Of a DNA stretch of 64,000 nucleotides, positions 46,343 to 56,091 are shown one piece after another. Position numbers and translations under genes: made by a program. The stretch is from Agriotes lineatus (Eukaryota > Arthropoda > Insecta > Coleoptera > Elateridae), in NCBI GenBank assembly GCA_940337035.1, contig CALNHX010001943.1, positions 1 through 64,000 on the forward strand, given 5' to 3'. Each line of letters starts with the position of its first letter. Position 1 is the first letter of the stretch. The notes beneath the pieces are model-generated. The model saw only the letters and a program-made list of their open reading frames with translations, did no database searches and was not told where the DNA came from.

Positions 46343-47203
46343 CCGGGTGCTGACTTGCGCGACGCACCATAGGAATTTGCATAGTAAATTCTTTATGTTC
46401 AATTATTTGCTCCCCTAATTATTTTAGAGCTAAAGTGTAAATACATTTTTGTAGAGAAAAAAATACTGCATGCATTCATACTGTTGCTAACAATTTTTCA
46501 TTTTCCAGAACCGAAGAAATGCAAAAAATCAACTAGCATTTTTACAAAAATCAGTGATGCCATGGAATTATTGAAACAAGCCAGTGCCAACGCAAGTGCG
46601 TGCGGGACGATCATCCAGTCACTGCCGTCAAAAGATTGAATTTATTGTCGTTTTTCACGTTTTGGTGTAAGTTCTGAACTTCATTATTACACATACAATT
46701 ATTTAATAACGTGCCTGTAGCCTTAAACTTAAAATAAATCAGTCTTTTAATGGTTGTACTGTTTGGAATTTGCCGATACGGATATTTTACAATAAACAAG
46801 GAGCTTAGTTAACGAACGTCCACCATACTCGTAAAACCATTTTTGTTGTGGACAAGGTCTAGGTACCTTAGAGACATTAAGCAGAACATAATTAATAATG
46901 AAACATCAATGACAAACAAACAAACAACACATATTGTAGCTCAGCACGCATTTGCGTTGGCATTGGCTTGTTTCAATAATTCCATGGCATCACTGATTTT
47001 TATGAAAATGCTAGTTTGTTTTTTGCATTCCTTCAGTTCCGGAAAATGAAAAATTGTTAGCAACAGTATGAATGGGTGCAGAATTTTTGTCTCTACAAAA
47101 AATGTATTACACTTTAGCTCTAAAATAATTAGGGGAGCAAATAATTGAACATAAAGAATTTACTATGCAAATTCCTATGTGCGTCGCCCAAGTCAGCACC
47201 CGG
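46343..47203. mobile_element. 861-bp long-TIR element inserted in the left arm
   Basis: CCGGGTGCTGACTTG at 46343 and its inverse ending at 47203 lie between TA dinucleotides (46341-46342, 47204-47205). The arms are about 280 bp each and include the mirrored GCACCATAGGAATTTGCATA and TTTCAATAATTCCATGGCAT blocks. No transposase is present. The undisturbed right arm of the host element runs straight across this site (GGGACACCCGGTATATTT at about 48880), giving an internal empty-site comparison, with three bases altered at the left junction. Confidence 0.8.
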
Positions 47204-47623
47204 TATATTTATAAATTTTTTTGTATTCCTTAAAATTATCTTTTCAAAAATATATAATACTATATGTTTAAATTTAGCATTTTACGGTATATTTGGCTTT
47301 AAGTTAAATAAACTAAAAATATCAAGTAGGCATTGTGTCATAGCGCCGCATGACCATTGTTTTAAACCAACATTAGCAATATTTATGAGGAAAACAAAGT
47401 TGGCGCTAATTAAATTTAAAAAAAACAAGAAGCATATAAGGTTACAAAAATTTATAACAAATAACAAAATTAATAAAACATATTAGATACTACCTAACGA
47501 TATGTCCTTTTATAACATATGTTCAAATTGGGCACCGTTCTGATTAGTACACAAGTGGCAACGTTTTTTGACATCATTTGCAGCATTTCTTAGCTCAATG
47601 TTAGAAATTGTAGCAAATGCATT

Positions 47624-48574
47624 TTACACTGCTTCCTCTAGCAATTCTCTTGATGTAATCGGTTGTCTATATGTCAAATCTTTATTTTTTCCCCAAAGAT
47701 AGAAGTCTAGGGGTGTCATATCGGGGGACCTCGCTGGCCAAGCGATTGGTCCTTGGTTCCCTATCCACTCTTCACCAAACTGCACATTTAAGTAATTAGT
47801 TATAACTCTTGAATTATGGGGCGGTGCACCATCTTGTTGGAAGTATATAGGTTCCTGCCGTTGGACTAAAGGTAACTCGTCTAAAAAGGGTTCAACTTGC
47901 GTTTGCAGGATTTCTAAGTATCGTTCGGAATTTAGTATTCCATCATAAATATAGGGACCAATAAATCGTCCACGAAATATGCCTACCCATACATTAAAAC
48001 TGAAACGGCCTTGATTCCTTACGGTCACCGTTGCATGAGGATTTTCGCGGGACCATGTATAATCATTATACCTATTAAATATTCCCGCGCTGCTGATGGA
48101 TGCCTCATCCGTCCAAATACAGTTCAAGCCAAAGTTTTCATTTTGACTACACTTTTGCAAATACCACTGACAGAATTGGAGCCTTCTATCATGATCCGCA
48201 GGCAGTAGATGGTGTATTTTTCTGGTTCGATAAGGTCTAAAGTTATGTCTTTTTAAAATTCGTCTGACAGATGTCCTTGCGATTCCAGTTACGTCTTCCA
48301 ATTTTCGTGTGGACAATTTAGGATTATTTTCAATTGAGCCCAAAACTGCTATATCCATTACTTCTTAGTGATCAATATTATTATTGTTGTTCTGTCGTGG
48401 TTTAGAAAACGCACCAAAGTTTCTTAGGTTTTCTTTCAATCGTTTAAACATTGTACCAAATGGCTGTGCTCGTTCTGGATATCGGTTTCCATAAATAAGA
48501 CTGGCAGCTTCCACATTCTCATTACACTCAATATAACATTTTAAAATATCAAATTTTTCATAGTTTTGATACAT
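47624..48574 (-). pseudogene. DD41D mariner-type transposase, one in-frame stop
   Basis: The N-terminal frame (48574-48365) has a helix-turn-helix region (YIECNENVEAASLIYGNRYP) and ends IDH, TAA. The same frame resumes two codons later as MDIAVLGSIENNPKLSTRKL and runs to 47624. The catalytic Asp blocks are IWTDEASI, YFQQDGAPPHNS and SPDMTPLDFYLWG. I count 41 residues between the second and third Asp, the spacing reported for rosa-like DD41D elements. The total is about 316 residues, normal for the family. One stop is the only visible lesion. The C-terminus may be clipped at LLEEAV, since related proteins run somewhat longer. Confidence 0.88.
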
Positions 48575-49103
48575 TTTTAATTACAAAAGTCTAATTAGAG
48601 TAAATTAAAATAGACACGGATAAAAAAACAGATTCTGTTCACATTCAAAAGCTATTCGACTAATTTGACAGCCGCCAACTTTGTTTTCCTCATAAATATT
48701 GCTAATGTTGGTTTAAAACAATAGTCATGCGGCGCTATGACACAATGGCTACTTGATATTTTTAGTTTATTTAACTTAAAGCCAAATATACCGTAAAATG
48801 CTAAATTTAAACATATAGTATTATATATTTTTGAAAAGATAATTTTAAGGAATACAAAAACATGTATAAATATACCGGGTGTCCCATAAGAAAAACAATT
48901 TTTTTGTTGCAGCAAATTTACTAATCACTCTGTATTAAAACAAAATGCACCAGCCCATTCTACATCAAAAACTGCTATGAGAAAGTTTTTACATAATTCA
49001 ATTATTCCTAAAAACAAAAAAGCTAGAAGGGTTTAAAAAAATCGACAAATTTTGAACAACGACCCCTAGCGGCCTAACGGTTTACGATAACAAAATTCTG
49101 TTT

Positions 49104-49832
49104 GGGCAATGCGTAACCAAGTAGCGCCCATGCTGGTGTTACTCCGGTGGCTAGGTTGCGCCGGGTCCGGATAGTGAACATCACTAAGGACAGCACCTTG
49201 TCCCAGTCGGCGGGGTCCTTGCCCTGCAGTTGAGCCCGTAGTCCCTTCTTGATCTCCTGGTTGCGTCGTTCTACTGGGTTGGCGCGAGGGTGGTAGATGG
49301 GCGTTGTCCAGTGATGAGCACCCCAGCGCCGGATAGCTGCGTCCCATGGAATGGATACGAACTGGGGTCCATTATCCGTTAGAACCGTCTTCGGATATCC
49401 GAATCTATGGAAGATTTCTCGCTCGAGCAGACTGGTGATGGTACCGGTTGTGGTATGCGGGATGGGCATGGCTTCAGTCCATCGACTGAACATGTCAGTT
49501 ACAACCAGATTGAACCGGTTTCCGTCTCTGCTGGTGGCGTATGGTCCCATGAGATCCACAGAGACTGCTTCCCATGGTAGGACGGGCGGTCGTGGTCGCA
49601 ATGGTGCTTGTTGTTGTAGTGGTCCTCGTTTGGTGGAGGCACATATCCAACACTGGCTTACGTACTCCTGTACGTCGGTGGCTAGCCTGGGCCAAAAGTA
49701 GTGGACGGCGATGGCTCTCTTTGTTTCCGCGGCACCTGGATGTCCGGCTGTAGGACTGTCGTGGTAGTGGTACAACACTTCGTGCTGTGCCTCGTTTGGA
49801 ACTACCAGCTGCTTTCCCTGGGGTTGACGGCG
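49104..49832 (-). pseudogene. gypsy integrase, C-terminus truncated
   Basis: Continues the RT/RNase H frame after a single TAG. The HHCC zinc-binding start is present (YHYHDSPTAGHPGAAETKRA to QCWICASTK). The core has Asp in VDLMGPY, Asp in VLTDNGPQF and Glu in NPVERRNQEI. The frame runs out of gypsy sequence after WALLGYALP at the 49103/49104 junction and picks up a short foreign tail from the mariner relative. The C-terminal domain is lost. Confidence 0.9.
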
Positions 49833-51295
49833 CTACAAGAAGCCATCCTCTACCAGGTAGCCCTCCAGTATTTCCTCCTCTCGGGCGTTTTGAGGGCCTG
49901 CAGCTTGGATGGTTTCCCAAGTGTGCATCAGGTTGGCAGCATGCTGGTTGAGCTTCTGGTGGTCTTTTACCTCGTTTGCCAAGTCATTGGCGTTGAGGAA
50001 CATCAGCCTTGGGATTCTGTCCGGGGTCCCAGCAGCCGTTTGGACGACCGGCGGAAGCAATCGTTCCAGGTCTGTGGTGTCGTTTGGCACCATGGCGTCG
50101 GAAGGTTTTCGAGATAGGTAGTCGGGCAACTCATTGTCTTTCCCGGGGCAGTGGACCGCATCGAACTCCTGGAGCAGGAGCGCCCATCGCGTGAGTTTCG
50201 CCTGGTGGTCCTTCGTCCGGTCCAACCAAAGAAGGGCTCTGCTGTCGGTTTTCAAGGTGAAACGACGATCCTCTAGGTACGGTCGGTATCTTCTGATGGC
50301 CCACACCACTGCGAGACACTCCTGCTCATTGATATGGTAGCGCTTCTCAGTTGGGTTCAGTTTGGCACTAGCGTAGCTTACGATCCGCTTGTTCGGTCCT
50401 TCCTCTTGGTACAGTACCGCGGCTATTCCAACCCCGCTGGCATCCGTTTGTAGGGTGAACGGCAGGTTGAAATCCGGGCGGTGCAGAGACAGTGGTTGCG
50501 TGAGAGCTAGCTTCAGTGCTTGGAATGCTCGATTCGTCTCGGTCGACCATGTGTAGCGAATCTTGGCACTGAGGAGGCCGCTCAAGGGAGTGGTGAGCGC
50601 CGCGAAATTCGGCACGTAATCACGGAGCCAGTTACATAGTCCCAAGAAACTTCGCTGTTTCCGATTTACCGGTATGTCGGCTGCATGAAGCTGCTCCACG
50701 TGTTCGGGCCTGGGCCGGTTCCCGTCGCTGGTGATGATGTGGCCGAGGTAGGTGATTTCTTGGACGCCAAAGTGACACTTTCCTGGGGACAACTTCAAGT
50801 TGTGCTGTTGCAGCCTCTCGAATACCAGCTGGAGATGGTATAGGTGCTCCTCCCAGTTGTTGGAGTATATAATTATGTCGTCCAAATAAACCAGCACGAA
50901 CTTCCGCAGATAGCCGGGGAGGACCTCTTGGGTCATCAGCTTTTGGAAGCTGGCCGGAGCGTTCTTCAGTCCAAACGGCATTACCTTAAATTGGTATGTG
51001 GCCCCGTCGGGTGTAGAGAATGCTGTTAGGGGCCTCGACGTTATTGCAAGAGGTACCTGCCAGTACCCTGACTTCAAGTCGAGCGTGGAGAACACCTTGG
51101 CGGTACCGAGGTCGCGAAGGGTCTCGTGGATTATTGGCAGGTTGGAAGCCTCGTCAAGCGTGAGGTTGTTCAACCGGCGGTAGTCGACACAGAACCTGGG
51201 CTTGTTGTCCTTCTTGTTGACGATCACCACTGGCGAACAGTAATTGGACGTACTGGCCTCTATAACACCTTCAGCCAGCATTGATTCGACTTGCT
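49833..51295 (-). pseudogene. gypsy reverse transcriptase and RNase H
   Basis: The printed frame of 482 codons starts inside RT (MLAEGVIEASTSNYCSPVVI) and opens upstream as AEQVES. RT: FCVDYRRLNNLT (30-41), STLDLKSGYWQV (66-76), MPFGLKNAP (101-109), YLDD intact at 132-135. RNase H: LQTDASGVGIAA (Asp 280), NEQECLAVVWA (Glu in the 319-321 area), LKTDSRALLWL (Asp 346). The frame stops at TAG 49833-49835 after LVEDGFL and the integrase continues in the same frame. A one-base deletion near 51295 separates it from the protease frame. Confidence 0.9.
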
Positions 51296-51958
51296 CCGCT
51301 TCTTGGCAGGAGAGTAACGGTACGGTGGCAATCGGAAAGGGTTGTCCTCCCGGAGGCGAATCGTGTGCTGCGTGGTGGCCGTGGTTGTGGGCTGGCCGGG
51401 CTCGCTAAATGTAGTAGCGAAGGTGTCGATGAGTTTGTGGAATTGACTTAAGTACACTGTCGGAAACTCGTTGTTCACCTCCTCGATGTTCTGTTTCGTT
51501 TGTGCTGTCCTTCCCCGGTTGGTGTTCCAGTGGATCGTCCTCCTGTTGCATCTGCCGAAGTGTACAACCTCTCGTGCTAGGTCGAGGACGGCTCGGTGCT
51601 TTCGGAGCCACGGATATCTCAGAATTACGGGGGCAGCGAGATCGGATATCATAAGGAACGCGTCGCTCAACAGTTCCTCCAATACTGCATATTCCACCTG
51701 TGAGGTGCCGACGATGCTAGCTTTGTGAGTGCTGCATGCCAGCTCAGCGGTGGATGAAGTCGGTTTTTGTGCACGGAAACTTCCGGCGAGATCTGCTCGG
51801 ATGAAGTTGTCCGTTGCGGCGGTATCCAGCAAGGCTTCATGAGGGGCTCCGTCGATGTGAATAGTTATCCTCGGTAGCCCGCTGTGGTTGCTGGTAGTGA
51901 CTTGGTTTATGGCCGTCCGTCTTGCGTGTGCGAGCGGTCGGCCCTCTGCTCGTTTCCC
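51260..51958 (-). pseudogene. gypsy protease region
   Basis: The −1 frame opens from the slip site at 51958 through ITIHIDGAPHEA to LLDTAATDNFIRADL, the aspartic-protease active-site region, and on through VILRYPWLRKH. The usual D-T-G is D-T-A here; some gypsy-group proteases vary at this position, so it may not be a lesion. The frame ends at 51260 after overlapping the RT frame by about 20 bases; the one-base shift between them looks accidental. Confidence 0.8.
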
Positions 51959-52563
51959 TGGTTGCTGGTGGTATCTCGTTGGTTAGCAAGGACCGGGCAG
52001 CTTCGATGGAAATGGTTTTCCGGGCAGTAATGGCACTTCGGGCCGGATGTTGGTACTTTTGGAGTTTGAGCCGTTTCCGACTTCGGTTTGCAGGACGCCA
52101 CTTCCCTCAGGTCCGATTCCGCAGTGACGGCGTGTTTGAGGAGCCCCAACATCGTTGACGGGGCTAGGGGCCTTACTTGCAATCGAAGTTTGGGCACCAT
52201 CAAGTCGATAAACAATGGAATGTGAGACTCCATGTCGATGCCTAGTCGGACTGCCAAGCTTTGTTTGCGTCGAAGAAAGTCTCCCACTGGTTCAGATGGG
52301 CCCTGTTTCTTGCTATACAGCTGAGCGGTGAGGGTCCCTTTTACTTGGACGCTGTCGTATTTGTGGTTGAATTCTGTCCGGAATTCCTCGAATGTCGTCA
52401 CGAATCCGGTGTAGATATTCCACCACGCGGATGCGTCGCCTTTCAGCCGAGAAGTGGCTGCTGTCAGGCGTACTTTGGAGTCCTCGGATATTTGTTGCCG
52501 GCACTCCTTGTCACAGGGGGCATAGAATCCTTCTATGCTGATGACACACGTTGGGCACGCCAA
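51907..52563 (-). pseudogene. gypsy gag, start missing
   Basis: 218 codons with a capsid-like region (LTAATSRLKGDASAWWNI, TFEEFRTEFNHKY, QGPSEPVGDFLRRKQ) and a zinc knuckle variant CHYCPENHFHRSC. The frame has no ATG before the capsid part, and a stop lies at 52567-52569, so the N-terminus was lost or is in another frame. It ends at TAA after QDGRP, 45 nt beyond a GGGAAAC slip site. Confidence 0.82.
51952..51958 (-). promoter_or_regulatory. Predicted −1 ribosomal frameshift site
   Basis: GGGAAAC on the minus strand sits in the gag frame as G-GGA-AAC, the X-XXY-YYZ register. Slipping back one base enters a frame that is open for the 126 nt to the protease. Eight bases downstream GGCCG and CGGCC (24-nt loop) could form a stem. 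This would make Gag-Pol from one RNA. The coordinates fit: GGG at 51958 is in register with the protease frame at 51832. Confidence 0.65.
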
Positions 52564-52719
52564 TTGTTATCTCGTGGTCGGGGTGGGTGTGATTTCACCC
52601 CGCACTCGATGAACGCTTGCACTGTATTCACTGGCACGCAAAGTCAAAAGAGTCAGTGTGGGCGTGATATTGATACACAGTGGTGTGTTAGAAAAATGTT
52701 TATATTGCACACATATAAT

Positions 52720-53130
52720 GGGGTGGCAAGTGCTGCGGAAGCAGCTTACAATATACAACAGATATATATAACTACGTAATACAATAATTACTGTACGTAT
52801 GTGGTACACGTGAGGTTTCGCTGAACAGCGTGACAAACAGCCACGGGACCACACACAACAGATAAACACAATACAATATACACTAAAATTACTTACAACT
52901 ATATATACATGAGCAGCACGGACACATACAATGTGGGTGGCTAGTGCTGCGGAAGCAGCTCACAATACACAACAGGTATATAGTTACGCCATACAATAAG
53001 GACTGTACGTATGTGGCACACGTGAAGTTTCGCTGAACAGCGTGACAAACAGCCACGGGGCCACACACAACAGATACACACAATAGAATATACAATAAAA
53101 ATACCTACAGCTATATATACATGAGCAGCA
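52720..53130. repeat. Two copies of a ~214-bp direct repeat in the gypsy leader
   Basis: TGCTGCGGAAGCAGCT occurs at 52731 and 52945 in the same order with TTTCGCTGAACAGCGTGAC, CAGCCACGG and TATATACATGAGCAGCACG. The units are about 90% alike. They lie between the predicted transcription start and gag. Confidence 0.85.
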
Positions 53131-53371
53131 CGAATTGTGATGCGAAGGAAATCAATAACACATAAAATACAGGAATATATATACAGAAATTGTCAAAGCA
53201 CAAAATTTAGCGACATTAAGTCTCTAGCGGTGCACGACACTGTTTATGGCTACTTACGCACTACGATTGTTTTTAGCACTAGCTCGTACCTACGCGCACG
53301 GTACGCGGATGCGTCGTGGTCGCGGATAGGCTTCAGCCGGAGGATGCGGACGCAACTCCGGAGCTGACGGA

Positions 53372-53500
53372 ATACGTAAGGCCTCGATCTGCCTACTCCT
53401 TACGTATCCGGACGAGCTGTAGCAAGGCCTCAATCTGCCTACTCCTTGCTAGACAACGAACTATGAATAAGGCCTCAATCTGTCTAATCCTTATCCATAG
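53372..53500. promoter_or_regulatory. Three hairpins with one shared 16-nt loop
   Basis: Stems and loops: ATACGTAAGG/CCTTACGTAT at 53372-53407; TAGCAAGG/CCTTGCTA at 53420-53451; CTATGaATAAGG/CCTTATcCATAG at 53461-53500 (one A-C mismatch). The loops are CCTCGATCTGCCTACT, CCTCAATCTGCCTACT and CCTCAATCTGTCTAAT. The AAGG/CCTT base is constant while the outer stem differs in sequence but stays paired. On the gypsy strand they fall just after the predicted start of transcription. Confidence 0.85.
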
Positions 53501-53536
53501 CCGAAGAGAAGTGACGCTCCTGAGTTCGGATCCTGC

Positions 53537-53647
53537 TTATAAAGCCGGCACGGGGATCCGCTGGCTTTCCCCATTAGCCGATCGCTGCTCTCATTGGCCG
53601 ATGCCGGTGTGCCGTGGTGGGAGTCCGGCGCTCGCGCTCCTGATTGG
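53537..53647 (-). promoter_or_regulatory. Predicted gypsy LTR promoter (TATA and CCAAT boxes)
   Basis: On the minus strand CTTTATAAG lies at 53544-53536. GGCCAAT boxes lie at about 53597 and 53647, roughly 55 and 105 bp upstream. Transcription would start about 30 nt downstream, near 53510, and run toward gag. The surrounding 53560-53760 is GC-rich compared with its neighbours. Confidence 0.55.
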
Positions 53648-53850
53648 CCGGAAGCTTCGGTTGCCCTCGGAGCTTACGGGTGGGGCCGTTGCCGTGGAGA
53701 TTTGCTGCCCGGTGATGATCGGCCGTTTGGAAGGCGAAAGATGGCGACGCCGAGGAGTTTGCTGCAGGAACATCGCGTTGTTAAAATGAATATAAGTTTT
53801 TTGTTTAGAATCGCCTCTAGAACACATGCTGTAAGTTTTTCGGTTACCTC

Positions 53851-54585
53851 AGGAAACAGCCTGTATATCTCTCTTATGTTTCAATGATTTTTGTAATGTA
53901 ACCTAAACTTCTTGAATAAATAAAAATTAGTATTCAAATATACACGTTTTATAATTATTACAAATCATGTTACGGTCTAAAACGACATTTACGTCACCGC
54001 GCCTGCGAAAAAGCTAGAGGACTAGCGCAAACGAAAACTTCCAAAATTGGAAGAGTAACTCACATAGGACCGCTGTCCTGCCCGTAACAAGAAGTGCCGA
54101 CTAGACTCAGCGAAGTAAGAGGTCGTCCAACACGAGATAACCTACGGGCAACGGCCTAATCGACGGTAAACAGATATAAAATAGATTGAGGGTCACCCAG
54201 TTCCATCAATATGAACGAGAATACAAAAGGTAAACCCACTGAGAAACCGGAAAGCAAATGAGCCTACATTTCAACTCTTTGCTTGGGAAAACCCAAAAGC
54301 TAAACGGAGTATAGTAGAATATGTGTGCAGCCTTGCGACTCCCCGGCACTGTGACCGACCGCCCTAAGCTACCTTTGACGCTTACAACTTTTTCCAGGCT
54401 CTACCTCACATCAATCTTACACTGCTGACAACCCGGCCTGAAAATATGCATGCAACGTGAGCAAAGAAAACACAAGGCAATATATAACACACCGATCTGT
54501 TGGTCTAAAGTACACATATGGTCCAAGAATACACCAACACATAATCATGAACGTTAATTAGCGTATTGCTATTAAATATGGCACA
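53851..54585. other. No gene seen
   Basis: Between the gypsy leader and the palindromic nest. TATAAAAT at 54175 and CAGTTC at 54198 hint at a plus-strand promoter, but no reading frame follows. The last ~30 bases match the tandem repeat at 60224-60470. Confidence 0.45.
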
Positions 54586-55516
54586 AAATAGCGAAGCCGG
54601 ACAACTCGGCGCCGCCATCTCGGCGCGAGGCCATCTCGGCGCCGAATTCAAATTCGCAATCTACAGTGTGCACTACGTAAGAAAATTATTATAAACAAAT
54701 AATCAATAAAGTGATCGCCAACAAGCTGGCATCAAATGAAAAAAAATATTTAGAATTTCTTGGAAAAAAAACACTGACGACCAGAGGTGGTTGCAAAGTG
54801 ATTACAAAGGGGCCAAACAAACTTCTGTCATGAGTAAAATTTTATCTTTTTTTTAAATTACGAAACATGCATTTACTAGTCACGATAGAGACACATTTTA
54901 CGAAAAAAAGTTTTCTGGCCTTGAGATTGTTGTCAGCTAAAACTAACACACAATAAAAAATCTCATTGAAATCTTGCTTAATTTCCGAAAAATAGCACTT
55001 TTTGCATTAACACAATTTCGAAAAACGCCATTTTCTAAATAAGTGCCTTTTATGTGACAAATATTTCCTGAATGTTTATTTCCCAAATCAAAGAATTTTA
55101 TTTTTAACAAAGTTTTTTATTATGAAATAAAAAACTTTTTTAAAAAATATTTGTTGTTCCATAGCAGTCTTTGTTAAAAGTAAAATTCTTTGATATGGGA
55201 CCTAAACATAAAAGAAAATGTAAGAGATCAAAGTTGGCCGAGGATTTTGAAATTTGGTATAGCAGCCTAGATGTTTATTCTAAACAACTTTTCTTAATAA
55301 CTTTTTGTCGTATTTGCTACATAAAAGGCACGCTACTCTACAGTAAAATAGGTTTTTTGAAAACTTCTAATGCATACTTTATTTTTCAAAACTGAAATGC
55401 TGTTAGAAATTCGCCTTTAAACAAGCAGGGCTGAACCCCAAAAAATGAAAATTTAAATCGAGAATTTTTTACCTTTAAAAGAGTCGTTTCACCTATCCGG
55501 GGACTCACAGTATATA

Positions 55517-56087
55517 CAGGGTGATTTTTAAGTTGATTCTTTCCTTTTACCAGGATATAAAGCTAAAAAAAAAGATTTTTTTCTCATTTGCCACTTTTCC
55601 GAAATATCAAAACTAAAGGAGGTACAGGGTGTTAAAGTTTCAAATTAAAAACTAAACTTTGGCGCAAAGGCGGCTGGACAATTTTATTTTTGTTTATCTC
55701 TGTTGTCAAGCAATGACATCTCAACTAGTTTGCCATTGTAATTTTCTTAATGTTATTGCTACATCAATGACTTATGTTTATGAAAATAATGAAGAAGTGA
55801 ATATGCTTATTATTTACTGGGAGTGTCGTCAAAATGCCGCTGCCGCATTGCTCTGATACGCGGAACGTGTGTGTAGAAGCGAATGCTGATAATTTTGAAC
55901 ATATCATTTAAGTTAGATTAAGTTTAGTTTAATTTTTGTTAAGTAATTTTAGTTCTTAATTTGAAACTTTAACACCCTGTACCTCCGTTAGTTTTGATAT
56001 TTCGCAAAAGTGGTAAATGAAAAAATAGCTTACTTTTTTAGCTTTATATCCTGGTAAAAGGAAAGAATCAACTTAAAAATCACCTTG
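55517..56087 (+). mobile_element. 571-bp mariner derivative with ~140-bp TIRs
   Basis: The ends CAGGGTGATTTTTAAGTTGA and TCAACTTAAAAATCACCTTG are inverted and flanked by TA. Inside, 55778-55880 on the plus strand reads YENNEEVNMLIIYWECRQNA then AAALL, stop, YAERV. This is the N-terminal helix pattern of mariner-type transposases (compare YIECNENVEAASLIYGNRYP at 48.5 kb). It is an internally deleted copy, not an unrelated MITE. Confidence 0.8.
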
Positions 56088-56091
56088 TATA

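Larger units (their letters stand above)
46014..49103 (-). mobile_element. mariner-related element with ~430-bp inverted arms
   Basis: The left edge CAGGGTGGGCCAAAG follows TA at 46012. The left arm (46127-46342, then 47204 to about 47420 after an insertion) is the inverse of the right arm (49103 to about 48660). The right arm is cut at 49103, where gypsy integrase begins, so about 113 bases of the right end are gone. A second candidate terminus, TA-CAGGGTGATTCG at 46286 with its inverse ending at 48932, lies within the arms, so the arms may be composite. The transposase is on the minus strand in the middle. Confidence 0.82.
49104..53850 (-). mobile_element. Ty3/gypsy LTR retrotransposon, 3' end missing
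   Basis: Minus strand: LTR or leader (about 53850-52570), gag, protease, RT, RNase H and integrase in gypsy order. The integrase is cut at 49104 by the mariner relative, so the 3' end and second LTR are lost. Without the second LTR the exact LTR limits cannot be set; the right edge given here is approximate. Pol lesions are few: a one-base shift near 51295 and one in-frame stop at 49833-49835. Confidence 0.88.

Noticed and set aside
52261..52779. 172-codon plus-strand frame
   Set aside because: It is the reverse-strand shadow of gypsy gag, whose minus-strand frame has the zinc knuckle and capsid motifs.
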